Positions 16,990 through 25,118 of a stretch of 64,000 nt of DNA are shown in pieces. The translations under genes and the position numbers were made by a program. Below the pieces are notes generated by a model, which did not search any database, was not told the DNA's origin, and saw only the letters and a program-made list of their open reading frames with translations. Origin of the DNA: Rhodoblastus sp963703385 (GTDB taxonomy: Bacteria > Pseudomonadota > Alphaproteobacteria > Rhizobiales > Beijerinckiaceae); assembly GCA_963703385.1 (NCBI GenBank), contig OY969816.1:558001-622000 (forward strand), written 5' to 3'. Numbering within the stretch: position 1 is the first letter of the stretch; each line of letters begins with the position of its first letter.

Positions 16990-17808
16990 ATGAGTGATTT
17001 CCGTACGAGAAACATCGCGCGTCTCGCGCTCCCGGGCCTGATGCTCGCGCTCGGTGCTTGCGGGGAGGCTCCCTCGGCTTTCGCGGAGCGGCCCCTGGTT
17101 GGCGCCCGGTCCGGCCATTACAAGGAAACCGAGGCGACCAAGCTCGCCCGGAATTTTACCGTGCACGGCGTCGATGTGTCCAAATACCAGGGCAATGTCA
17201 ACTGGGACGCCGTTCATGAAGGCGGCGTCAAATTCGCCTATATCAAGGCGACCGAGGGCGGCGACCGCATCGACCCGAACTTCGTTCGCAACTGGCAGGG
17301 CGCCAAGGCCGCGGGCTTGCCGCGCGGCGCCTATCATTTCGTCTATTGGTGCCGGCCGTGGCAGGACAACATGGCCTGGTTCGAAAAGAACGTCCCGCCC
17401 GAGCGCGACGCCTTGCCGCCGGTGCTCGATGTCGAGGCGACCCCCGATTCGCCGACCTGCCGGCGTCATCTCGAACGCGAGGACACCCTGCACGACATCC
17501 GCGCCATGCTCGCGGAGATGCAGCGCTATTACGGCAAGAAGCCGATCATCTACACCACGGTCGATTTCTACCAGTCGATCATCGACGGCGAGTTGACCGA
17601 CTATCCGATCTGGCTCCGCTCGACCAAGCGCGGGCCTTCCTCGAAATATGGCGATCGCGCCTGGCGCTTCTGGCAGTACCAGTCCGACGCCTGGGTGCGC
17701 GGCATTCCGACCCGTGTCGATCGCAACGCCTTCTATGGCGACGCAAGCGACTGGCGGAAGTTCCTGGCGGCCAATGGCGTCGAGGCAGACGAGTCGGCGT
17801 CTCGGTGA
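16990..17808 (+). CDS. GH25 family lysozyme (muramidase), putative lipoprotein
   Basis: The 272-residue protein has an export signal with a lipobox-like LALGACG near residue 20, suggesting an outer-membrane or periplasmic lipoprotein. The GH25 domain is clear: HGVDVSKYQGNVNWD (catalytic Asp), VKFAYIKATEG, PRGAYHFVYW, PPVLDVEATP (catalytic Asp-x-Glu), KKPIIYTT, WLRSTK and FWQYQSD. It cuts MurNAc-GlcNAc bonds in peptidoglycan. The NodB deacetylase gene is divergent from it, so both may act in cell-wall remodelling. Confidence 0.92.
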   Translation: MSDFRTRNIARLALPGLMLALGACGEAPSAFAERPLVGARSGHYKETEATKLARNFTVHGVDVSKYQGNVNWDAVHEGGVKFAYIKATEGGDRIDPNFVRNWQGAKAAGLPRGAYHFVYWCRPWQDNMAWFEKNVPPERDALPPVLDVEATPDSPTCRRHLEREDTLHDIRAMLAEMQRYYGKKPIIYTTVDFYQSIIDGELTDYPIWLRSTKRGPSSKYGDRAWRFWQYQSDAWVRGIPTRVDRNAFYGDASDWRKFLAANGVEADESASR

Positions 17809-17839
17809 CGCCGAACTCTTCCGTGACGCCATTGGCCGC

Positions 17840-18628
17840 TCACGGCCCCGGAAACAGGACCCTGGTCTTCCCGGTCAGGCGGTAGACCAGCAAGCCGACC
17901 CATTCCCGCGTCGCCGTTTCGAAATTGACAATGGCGGCGGCGCCGTCGCCGGGCGGGCGGAAATCCGTGGCGTCGCCCGCCGTGCGGTAATCGACGGGAA
18001 AGGCTTCGGGGTCCACGCCCAAGGCGCGGAACACCCCGATGGCGCGCGGCATGTGAGAGGCCGAGGTCACCAGCAGCCATTTCTCCCCCTTTTGCGGCCG
18101 GACAAGTTCCCTGGTGAAAAAAGCGTTTTCGAAAGTGTTGCGCGAGCGGTCCTCGAACAACATCCGGCTTTCGGGAACGCCGAGTTCGCGCCACAGCCGC
18201 CGCGCGACATTCGCCTCCCTGGCGGAGCTGTCGATCAGCGCGCCGGAGCCGCCGGAAAAGACCAGCAGCGCCTGGGGGTAGAGCCGCGCCAGCGCCGCGC
18301 CTTCGGTCATCCGCGTGGCGGCCTCGTTCAGCGTGACCTGGTCGCGGGCGCGGGTGATCTGCTCGTCGACCGCGCCGCCGAGCACGATGATTCCCTTCGG
18401 CGGCGACATGATTTCGGATTTTTGCGGGAAGCGGTCCTCCAGCGGGCGAATCAGCAGGGCGCTGGCCGGCGAGAACACGATCAGGGCCAAAGCGATGGCC
18501 GAGACAAGCGCTAGCGCGCGGCCGGGGCGCCAGCGCGGGCTCAAAATCAAGCCCGCGAGCAGCAGGATCGGCAGCAAATGGATCGGCGAGGCGAACAGCC
18601 AGAAAATTTTCGCGGCGACGAAGAACAT
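17840..18628 (-). CDS. YdcF/DUF218 family membrane protein (ElyC/SanA type)
   Basis: The 262-residue protein has two N-terminal membrane helices (about 5-30 and 35-55) and a DUF218 domain with GIIVLGGAVDE, LLVFSGGSGAL, EDRSRNTFENA and WLLVTSASHMPRA. Relatives (ElyC, SanA) are linked to envelope integrity and polyprenyl-carrier metabolism, but the biochemistry is unresolved. ATG 18628 follows GGGAGCGCCCC. It shares the minus strand with the DUF3253 gene 23 nt upstream. Confidence 0.88.
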   Translation of the reverse strand: MFFVAAKIFWLFASPIHLLPILLLAGLILSPRWRPGRALALVSAIALALIVFSPASALLIRPLEDRFPQKSEIMSPPKGIIVLGGAVDEQITRARDQVTLNEAATRMTEGAALARLYPQALLVFSGGSGALIDSSAREANVARRLWRELGVPESRMLFEDRSRNTFENAFFTRELVRPQKGEKWLLVTSASHMPRAIGVFRALGVDPEAFPVDYRTAGDATDFRPPGDGAAAIVNFETATREWVGLLVYRLTGKTRVLFPGP

Positions 18629-18651
18629 GGGGCGCTCCCTGTTTCCGGCTG

Positions 18652-18924
18652 TCAGTCGCCGCGCGGCAGTCCGATGCGATAGACGCCGCGAAAATCGTCC
18701 GGATCGACCGGCTTGCCCTTGCGCGTGATCACCAGCCGGCCGGCGCGGGCCAAAGCCACGGCGCGGGCGCGCACCTGAGAAAGATGGCCGCGCCAGGCAA
18801 GTTCGTCCTCCTCGCAGGCGCGGGCAAACGCCTTGGCGGCGTCGGTCGGGCAAATCGACTTGCCGGGAGCGAGGGCGGCGCAAAGCGCGAGAATCGTCTG
18901 GGCGAGCGGATCGTCTGCGAGCAT
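18652..18924 (-). CDS. DUF3253 domain protein
   Basis: The 90-residue protein matches the family pattern: ILALCAALAPGKSICPTDAA, WRGHLSQVRARAVALARAGR, then ITRKGKPVDPDDFRGVYRIG. The fold looks like a winged helix, and the family is often found in small conserved bacterial proteins of unknown role. It lies directly upstream of the YdcF gene on the same strand. Confidence 0.82.
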   Translation of the reverse strand: MLADDPLAQTILALCAALAPGKSICPTDAAKAFARACEEDELAWRGHLSQVRARAVALARAGRLVITRKGKPVDPDDFRGVYRIGLPRGD

Positions 18925-19102
18925 GGCCGCTTATCGGAAAAAGCGGGGTCCAGGTCAAGACTTGTACGTTCAAGACTTGCGACGCCGCGCCTTCGGTCCC
19001 GGGCTAAAGGGAACCGGAAGCCCCTGATCGCGTTCCAATGGACTGAGAAACGCCTGACGTGATTCATTTTCGTCGAGCGCCCTCGCAATCTTCGAGGTCA
19101 AG

Positions 19103-19369
19103 GTGTTCAAATTTGCCCCCCTTATCGCCTTGTTCTGCGCTTCGCCCTGTGCAGCGGAAAATATGGCGCCGGAACGTTTCGTCGTCGTGATCAGCGCCTG
19201 CAAGGCCGGCGGCGAATGCGAGAAAGTCCGCATTCCGACGGACGCCTATTCGATTCTTCAGTGCCAGCGTTCGATCGGGTCAGCCGCGATCGCGCGCTGG
19301 GGCGACGCGCACCCCGCCTACGCCATCAAAAGCTGGCGCTGCGCGGCGGCCAGCGAGCATGACATTTGA
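19103..19369 (+). CDS. Small secreted hypothetical protein
   Basis: An 88-residue protein starting at GTG 19103 with GAGG upstream. It has a short signal peptide (MFKFAPLIALFCASPCAAEN) and a mature part with three or four cysteines (SACKAGGECEKVR, LQCQRSIGS, KSWRCAA), suggesting disulfides in the periplasm. I do not recognise a family. Codon use resembles the neighbours. Confidence 0.55.
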   Translation: MFKFAPLIALFCASPCAAENMAPERFVVVISACKAGGECEKVRIPTDAYSILQCQRSIGSAAIARWGDAHPAYAIKSWRCAAASEHDI

Positions 19370-19477
19370 GCGCTCCGCGCCGCGAAAGCTCGGGGCCGTC
19401 GGCGCTTGATCAACATGGATACTCCAGGTTGACGCCATCCCTGCCGTAGGGTCCAATTCGGGATTGGGAGGGCGCTC

Positions 19478-19897
19478 ATGCCGAGCAAGATCACCTATGG
19501 AATTCAGCAGATGCTGGCCGAGGCCAATGCCGCGGTGCAGGCGTTGAAAGTGGCCGAGGCCAAGGATCTGCTCGGCCGCGACGACGTTCTGTTCGTCGAT
19601 CTGCGCGACCCGCGCGAACTCGACCGCGAGGGGCGAATCGCCGGCGCCTTCCATTGCCCGCGCGGCCTGCTGGAATTCTGGATCGACCCGGCGAGCCCCT
19701 ACGCCAAGCCGCAGTTCCAGCAGGACAAGACTTTTGTCTTCTTCTGCGCCGGGGGGTTGCGCTCGGCGCTCGCCGCGCATCTGGCGCAGCGCATGGGGCT
19801 TGCGCCGGTCGCCCATCTCGAGGGCGGTTTTTCCGCTTGGAAGAAGGCCGGAGCGCCTTACGAGCCGCCGCGCCAACCGGCGACGCCGAAATTCTGA
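19478..19897 (+). CDS. Rhodanese-like domain protein
   Basis: The 139-residue protein is a single rhodanese domain: DVLFVDLRDPRELDREGRIA, GAFHCPRGLLEFW, active-site loop FFCAGGLRSALA (catalytic Cys) and HLEGGFSAWKKAG. It likely transfers sulfane sulfur or handles thiols in the cytoplasm. The GST gene starts 8 nt later, and the K+ channel overlaps the GST, so the three form an operon. Confidence 0.92.
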   Translation: MPSKITYGIQQMLAEANAAVQALKVAEAKDLLGRDDVLFVDLRDPRELDREGRIAGAFHCPRGLLEFWIDPASPYAKPQFQQDKTFVFFCAGGLRSALAAHLAQRMGLAPVAHLEGGFSAWKKAGAPYEPPRQPATPKF

Positions 19898-19905
19898 GGC
19901 CGTCC

Positions 19906-20547
19906 ATGTCCCTGACCCTGTTCATCGGCAACAAAGCCTATTCCTCCTGGTCTCTCCGCCCCTGGCTTTTGATGCGCGCGCTCGACATCCCCTTCGAGGA
20001 GGTGGTCACGCCGCTCTATGTCGAGGGCTCGCGCGAAAAAATGCTGCGCGAGGCGCCGACCGGAAAAGTTCCGGTGCTGCGCGACGGCGATTTCGCGGTG
20101 TGGGATTCGCTCGCCATCGCCGAATATCTCGCGGAAGGCTGTCCCGACAAGAACATCTGGCCGCGCGACAGGAAAAAGCGGGCGCGGGCGCGTTCGCTCT
20201 GCGCCGAGATGCATTCCGGCTTCCAGGCCTTGCGGCAGGCCTGCCCGACCAATTTTCGCCGCGCCCGCCGCGCCGCGCCGCTGCCGCTGGAACAGGCGGC
20301 GCGAGCCGATCTCGCGCGAATCCAGGCGATCTTCTCGCAAGCGAAGGGAGAATTCCTGTTCGGCGATTTTTGCGCCGCCGACGCCTTTTTCGCGCCGGTC
20401 GTCACCCGCCTCGACGTTTACGCGCTCGAACTGGAGCCGGCCGCGCGGGCCTATTGCAACTCAGTTCTGGCCTTGCCCGCGTTCCGGCAATGGCGCGAGG
20501 GCGCGCAAGCCGAGAGCTGGGTGATCGAAAAGTGGGAAAACCTTTGA
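19906..20547 (+). CDS. Glutathione S-transferase family protein
   Basis: The 213-residue protein has the thioredoxin-like N domain with FIGNKAYSSWSLRPWLLMRA (active-site Ser region), PTGKVPVLRDGDFAVWDSLA (gamma-Glu and Ser contacts to glutathione) and an all-helical C domain. The FIGNKAYSSWSLRPW start is typical of a proteobacterial GST group. Substrate unknown. It overlaps the downstream channel gene by 16 nt. Confidence 0.93.
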   Translation: MSLTLFIGNKAYSSWSLRPWLLMRALDIPFEEVVTPLYVEGSREKMLREAPTGKVPVLRDGDFAVWDSLAIAEYLAEGCPDKNIWPRDRKKRARARSLCAEMHSGFQALRQACPTNFRRARRAAPLPLEQAARADLARIQAIFSQAKGEFLFGDFCAADAFFAPVVTRLDVYALELEPAARAYCNSVLALPAFRQWREGAQAESWVIEKWENL

Positions 20548-21437
20548 TCCGCCGCCGCGCCGACCGCGAACAACTGGTGCGAATCGGCGACCGCGAGTTC
20601 CTGACCCGCGGCCTCGATCAGTCGTTCTGGACCGACGCCTTCCACAACAGCATGAGCGTGTCCTGGCCGACGTTCTTCGCCGGATATGCGCTCTATTTCC
20701 TGACCATGAACCTGCTGTTCGCCTTTCTGTTCTGGTTAGGGGGCGACTGCGTCGCCAATGCGCGGCCAGGCTCCCTGGTCGATCTGTTCTTCTTCTCGAT
20801 CGAGACTTTGGCGACGGTCGGCTATGGCGACATGCATCCGCAAAATTTCTATGGCCATTCGATCGCGACGGTGGAAATTTTCACCGGCATGTCAACTCTT
20901 GCCGTGTTCACCGGCCTGATTTTCGCGCGCTTTTCCCGCCCCCGCGCGCGGATCATCTTCGCCGATTTCATGACGCTCGCCCGGCATGACGGCCACCCGA
21001 TGCTGATGGCGCGTTTCGTCAACGCCCGCCGCAGTTCGGTCAATGAGGCGCGGGCCGAAATGTGGCTGATTTACCGCGACGCCACGGTCGAAGGCGTCGG
21101 CTATCGGCGTTTCCGCCAGCTCGCCCTGAAACAGTCGCGCAATCCGATCTTCGCCTTTTCCTGGATGCTGTTCCACGTCGTGGACGAGAACAGCCCGATC
21201 TTCGGCAAGGGACCCGAGGCGCTGGAGGCGTGGGACGCCTTTTTCGTGGTCAATTTCGTCGGCCTCGACGACGTGTCCGGCCAGAATGTCCATGTCCGCA
21301 AGAGCTATTCCTGGCGCGACATCAAATTCGGCGAGGATTTTGCCGATATCCTGATCATGGGCGAGGACGGCGTGCCGCGCATCGACTATCGAAAGCTGAA
21401 CGTCGCCGAACCGCAGGATTCGGCGGCGGAAGACTGA
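20532..21437 (+). CDS. Inward-rectifier potassium channel (KirBac)
   Basis: The 301-residue protein has two membrane helices flanking a pore loop with the selectivity filter TVGYGDM, then a long C-terminal cytoplasmic Kir domain (ARFSRPRARIIFADFMTLAR, VNARRSSVNEARAEMWLIYR, WMLFHVVDENSPI, HVRKSYSWRDIKFGEDFADI). The slide-helix region SWPTFFAGYALYF precedes TM1. GTG 20532, inside the end of the GST gene, gives the usual KirBac length. It mediates K+ flux across the inner membrane; coupling with rhodanese and GST genes hints at redox or electrophile stress. Confidence 0.94.
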   Translation: MGKPLIRRRADREQLVRIGDREFLTRGLDQSFWTDAFHNSMSVSWPTFFAGYALYFLTMNLLFAFLFWLGGDCVANARPGSLVDLFFFSIETLATVGYGDMHPQNFYGHSIATVEIFTGMSTLAVFTGLIFARFSRPRARIIFADFMTLARHDGHPMLMARFVNARRSSVNEARAEMWLIYRDATVEGVGYRRFRQLALKQSRNPIFAFSWMLFHVVDENSPIFGKGPEALEAWDAFFVVNFVGLDDVSGQNVHVRKSYSWRDIKFGEDFADILIMGEDGVPRIDYRKLNVAEPQDSAAED

Positions 21438-21987
21438 GGGGTGTCCAGTGCTTCAAATCGGACGTTTGGACCCGAACGATTTAATTTCGATCGGCCGGCG
21501 CCGACGCAACCGAGACGGTCAGGCTTTTGCCGCGACAGTGTCCCATTCGTCACAATCGACCAGGCCGCTTCCGTTAACCGGGCCAATTAACCGCGACGAC
21601 ATTCCGTCGGGGACACCCCACAATTCTGGTTGCGGTTTAGAATTTTTTAATAAATTATGACATGCTTGTGACGTTGCCCAAGAGTACTGAGATGTATGTT
21701 ATTGATGTCATAGGAGAAATGTCTTTCCAGCGGGACTCGTTCCGGGTGATCCCCATTAACGAAGGCTATGGCGCGCGTCGCCATTCCTTAGCGGAAGGCT
21801 TGGTGGACTTGGTCGCGTCAGGGGTGGAATGCGAGAATGCTCAGCCCATAGGCGGCCGCAGCCAAGGCGCCGCGAATTTCGGCGCCTTGAATTTACCAAT
21901 TATGTTAACGCCTCAATTCGATCACGATTTTGGGGACGGACGGCATGGGCGAGCCGTTCATCCAGCTGAATGAATTGGAGTGGAGCA
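21438..21987. other. Intergenic region, no convincing gene
   Basis: About 550 bp, less GC-rich than its surroundings. It holds an open frame (21662-21973, MLVTLPKSTEMYVIDV) with no recognisable domain and no good ribosome site, which I do not call. The region likely contains the promoter of the LuxR-type gene. GGAGTGGAG precedes ATG 21988. Confidence 0.5.
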
Positions 21988-22776
21988 ATGCACGACGACG
22001 ACATTCTCACCGAGCGGCGAGCCGTTCCTGGCGTCCAGAAAATTGACTCCGGCGACCGGAATCTTCCGACCGTAGCCGCTCCGCGTCCACGCGTATTGGT
22101 TGTCGAGTGGAACGCGTTTCTTCGCGATTGTCTGGTGCGGAGTTTGAACGAGCATCGCTTTGCCGAAGTGATTGGTTTTGCAAGCGCTGCGGATGTGATC
22201 GCGGCGCGCTCCGATGGCGGTCCGGACATCGTTTTGCTTTCGACCGTGTCCTTGAACCGGCAAGAGGCGGAGGAGGCCCTCGCCGAAATGAGGGCAGCGG
22301 CCCCACGCTTTCGGATTATGGTTCTGGCCAATACTGACGATCCTCAGGCCGCGTTGGCGGCCATCGAAGCAGGCGCCAGCGGCTATATCACGACAACCGT
22401 CGGATTCAACTCATTGCCGCTTGCCTTGCAGTTCATCGGCCGGGGCGGCGTCTACATCCCGCCGCAATGCCTTGTCGCGGCGGGGCGCTCATCTTCCCCC
22501 GAAGCCGAACAGGACTCCGCCGGAGGTCTGACCAGACGCGAAGAAGCCGTGGTGAACGCGATCAAGCAAGGCAAGCCGAATAAGGTCATCGCCTATGAAC
22601 TGAACATGTGCGAAAGCACCGTCAAAGTGCATGTACGACGCATCATGAAGAAATTCCATGCGAAAAATCGTACCGACGTGGCGATCAAAGCCAGCGACCG
22701 GAACAAAGCGTGCAATCCTGTCGGCTTTGCGACGGCACACAAAACTATGTTGCAGCTGTCCGTCAGTAAATCGTGA
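21988..22776 (+). CDS. LuxR/NarL-type regulator with degenerate receiver domain
   Basis: The 262-residue protein has a receiver-like domain (about 25-150) and a C-terminal LuxR helix-turn-helix (LTRREEAVVNAIKQGKPNKV then CESTVKVHVRRIMKKFH). In the receiver fold the usual acidic pair is EW (VLVVEWNAFLRD), the phospho-acceptor Asp is Ser (DIVLLSTVSLN), and the conserved Lys after beta 5 is Thr (GYITTTV). It is therefore unlikely to be switched by phosphorylation. No kinase gene is adjacent. ATG 21988 is preferred over ATG 21970 for its GGAG site. Confidence 0.88.
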   Translation: MHDDDILTERRAVPGVQKIDSGDRNLPTVAAPRPRVLVVEWNAFLRDCLVRSLNEHRFAEVIGFASAADVIAARSDGGPDIVLLSTVSLNRQEAEEALAEMRAAAPRFRIMVLANTDDPQAALAAIEAGASGYITTTVGFNSLPLALQFIGRGGVYIPPQCLVAAGRSSSPEAEQDSAGGLTRREEAVVNAIKQGKPNKVIAYELNMCESTVKVHVRRIMKKFHAKNRTDVAIKASDRNKACNPVGFATAHKTMLQLSVSKS

Positions 22777-22826
22777 ATCTAACCTATGAGTATGGGAAGC
22801 ATTTCCCGCGTAGGCGTCGCCTGGCC

Positions 22827-22931
22827 CTAGAGCATTTTCCGTTCCTTCGGAATCGGAGAAACGCTCTAGCCCATTGTTTCAACGCATATTATTGTCCAAA
22901 AAGTCTGCAACTTTTTGGGAATATGCTCTAG
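22827..22931. repeat. RIME-like intergenic palindromic repeat
   Basis: About 105 bp bounded by CTAGAGCATTTTCCG and ATATGCTCTAG. It contains an inner palindrome (CATTTTCCGTTCCTTCGGAA region) and GTCTGCAACTTTTTGGGA. This mosaic is a familiar intergenic repeat of Rhizobiales. It lies between two convergent genes. Only this copy is in the window. Confidence 0.7.
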
Positions 22932-23027
22932 CTTCCGAAAAATAAAAAAAAAGCCGACGTCGCGCCATGACGGGCGCCCGCCCTGAGACCCTGCCATGGC
23001 AGAGAGTCTGGCTTTGGATTTTCACTG

Positions 23028-23468
23028 CTAAATCAACCCCAGATCGGACAATTCCCGACGCAGCGCCTCCGGCATTTCGGCGAGGCCGCTCGCGGCGGAA
23101 TCGAGGTCGGGCGGGGCTTCCGCCGGCTCGAAATAGCGCCAGCCCTGGAAGGCGCGATGCGGGCGCGGGCGCACGGCGACCACCTCGTCGTCGAGTTGCA
23201 GGGCGCAGCGTTTCACGCCGGCGGAATCGACGAAAGGTTCGACGCCGATCAGTTTTTGCCGCGCGGAAATCTGGCCCTTGATCACCCAGTAGAGCGAGCC
23301 GCCGTCGAGCAGATCTTCCGCGCGCTTGGGAAACATCCTGGTGACGTGGGCGTGGACGGTGACATGGCCGTGGACGCCCGCGCCGCGCGAACGGCGCATT
23401 TTCGTCCAGGCGCGCAAATCGGCCACCAATTCCACGCCGACGCAGAGTTTTAACAGATGCAGCGTCAT
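23028..23468 (-). CDS. DUF1489 family protein
   Basis: The 146-residue protein starts MTLHLLKLCVGVELVADLRA, typical of DUF1489, and has HVTRMFPKRAEDLLDGGSLY, WVIKGQISARQ, and the F.GWRYFEP segment near the end. It is conserved in alphaproteobacteria with no assigned function. ATG 23468 is chosen because homologues begin there. It is divergent from the VWA gene. Confidence 0.88.
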   Translation of the reverse strand: MTLHLLKLCVGVELVADLRAWTKMRRSRGAGVHGHVTVHAHVTRMFPKRAEDLLDGGSLYWVIKGQISARQKLIGVEPFVDSAGVKRCALQLDDEVVAVRPRPHRAFQGWRYFEPAEAPPDLDSAASGLAEMPEALRRELSDLGLI

Positions 23469-23560
23469 GCCTTGTTTTAGTCCTCCAAAGGGCGGCGCGG
23501 AAGACCGGGCTTGCCTTTGCCGCCGCATCGTCCATCTAATCGGGAGCAGGGGAGAGGAAT

Positions 23561-24292
23561 TTGGGCAAGGGCGACAAGAATCCCGTGGCGCGGGCGGGGC
23601 GGGCGGAGGTCGAGGCCTTCGCCCAAAAAATTCTTCAAACTCCCTTGCGTCGCGCGCCGGCCAAGGTTTCCGGCCAGGGCGAGCCGGGGCGCGGACGCCT
23701 GATCTTCGCCCTCGACGCCACCATGAGCCGCCAGCCGACCTGGGATCTGGCCCAGCAGGTCCAGGGGCAGATGTTCGCCGCCGCCGCCGCCTGCGGCGGG
23801 CTGGATATCCAGCTCGTCTATTTTCGCGGCTTCAACGAATGCCGCGCTTCCGCCTTCATGCGCGACGGCGCGGGACTCGGGGCCGCCATGGCGAAGATCG
23901 AGGTGAGGGGCGGCCAGACCCAGATCGGGCGGGTTTTGCGCCATATCCGCGCGGAGCGTGGCGAGCGGCCGCTCGGCGCCTTCGTCTATGTCGGCGACGC
24001 CATGGAGGAAAACGCCGACGCTCTTGGCCGGATCGCCGGCGAACTCGGCCTGCTCGGGGTGAAAGGCTTTTTCTTCCACGAAGGCGGCGACGCCACGGCG
24101 GCGGTGTGTTTCAAGGATCTGGCGCGGCTCACCGGCGGGGCCTTCGCCACCTTCGATTCCAGCGCGCCCGGACGCCTGGCGGCCTTGCTGCGGGCGGCGG
24201 CCGCCTATGCGGCGGGCGGCCACAAGGCGCTACGCGACCGCGCCGAGGCCGGCGACCGTGAGGCCCGCCTGCTGCTCGGCCAGCTGAGATAA
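23561..24292 (+). CDS. VWA-like domain protein
   Basis: The 243-residue cytoplasmic protein carries RLIFALDATMSRQPTWDLA, a von Willebrand A-like beta strand with a DxTxS-type metal-site variant, and later GAFVYVGDAMEENADALGR and FHEGGDATAAVCFKDLARLT. The start is a TTG at 23561 preceded by GGGGAGAGG. It lies 12 nt before the J-domain gene, so both are probably one operon. The family recurs in Rhizobiales; partner and role unknown. Confidence 0.78.
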   Translation: MGKGDKNPVARAGRAEVEAFAQKILQTPLRRAPAKVSGQGEPGRGRLIFALDATMSRQPTWDLAQQVQGQMFAAAAACGGLDIQLVYFRGFNECRASAFMRDGAGLGAAMAKIEVRGGQTQIGRVLRHIRAERGERPLGAFVYVGDAMEENADALGRIAGELGLLGVKGFFFHEGGDATAAVCFKDLARLTGGAFATFDSSAPGRLAALLRAAAAYAAGGHKALRDRAEAGDREARLLLGQLR

Positions 24293-24304
24293 ATTGGAGA
24301 CTCC

Positions 24305-25036
24305 ATGCCGTTTCTGCTGATCGGGCTTCTGACGCTGATTCTCGGCGTCTATCTGCTGCGCGAACTCGGACGCGCCTCGCCGGCGCGAGTCGCGGTCTAT
24401 GTCCGAAACGGCGGCGGCTTTCTCGCGGCGGCGGCGGCGCTGCTTCTGCTGCTGCGCGGGCGTCTGAACCTCGCCATTGGCCTGGGCGGCCTCGCCCTTT
24501 ATCTGTTCAATCGCGACCGCTTTTCATGGAGCAAGATCTTTGGACGGCGCCGGCCGGGGCGCAGCGAATCGCAAATCCGCACGGCTTGTCTCGCAATGAC
24601 GCTCGACCACGCCAGCGGCGACGTCGACGGAACCGTGCTTGCGGGCGCTTTCGCGGGGATGAAGCTCTCCGCCATGATGCGCGAGGAAATCCTGCGGCTG
24701 CGCGAGGATTGCGCCGCCTTCGATCCCGACTCGGTTCTATTGCTGGATAATTATCTCGACCGCCGCTTTCCCGGATGGGGCTCGGCAGGCCAGCGTGACG
24801 CGCACGCGGGGCGGCGAGGGTCTGGCCAGCAAGGGCCGGGGCGGAGCCGCAACGGCGAAATGAGCGAGCAGGAGGCTTATCAGACGCTGGGTCTGCGACC
24901 GGGCGCGAGTCCGCAGGAGATCGTTCGGGCGCACCGGCGCCTCATGAAGGAACGCCATCCCGACCACGGGGGGACGACGGATGACGCGGCCCGGATCAAT
25001 CAGGCCAAGGATCGGCTGATGCGTCGACAAGGCTGA
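24305..25036 (+). CDS. Membrane-anchored J-domain protein (Tim14/DnaJ-like)
   Basis: The 243-residue protein has an N-terminal hydrophobic helix pair (about 1-18 and 38-72), a middle conserved helical region (LAMTLDHASGDVDGTVLAGA, MREEILRLREDC) and a short C-terminal J domain (EQEAYQTLGLRPGASPQEIV) with the HPD motif in RHPDHG. J domains stimulate Hsp70 ATPase. The arrangement of N-terminal membrane anchor and C-terminal J domain resembles mitochondrial Tim14/Pam18. It is cotranscribed with the VWA gene. Confidence 0.85.
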   Translation: MPFLLIGLLTLILGVYLLRELGRASPARVAVYVRNGGGFLAAAAALLLLLRGRLNLAIGLGGLALYLFNRDRFSWSKIFGRRRPGRSESQIRTACLAMTLDHASGDVDGTVLAGAFAGMKLSAMMREEILRLREDCAAFDPDSVLLLDNYLDRRFPGWGSAGQRDAHAGRRGSGQQGPGRSRNGEMSEQEAYQTLGLRPGASPQEIVRAHRRLMKERHPDHGGTTDDAARINQAKDRLMRRQG

Positions 25037-25118
25037 TACGCTCCCAAACTCGAAACACGCGGACGAACTCGAAAACTCTTGGCCTGGGGAGAGGCGGCGG
25101 GCCGCTCCCCGGCGCGGA

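Noticed and set aside
20451..20645. Minus-strand small open frame at the GST-KirBac junction
   Set aside because: Shadow of the overlapping plus-strand genes.
21662..21973. Possible 103-residue gene before the LuxR-type regulator
   Set aside because: No good ribosome site, no domain, and the sequence runs into the regulator's leader.
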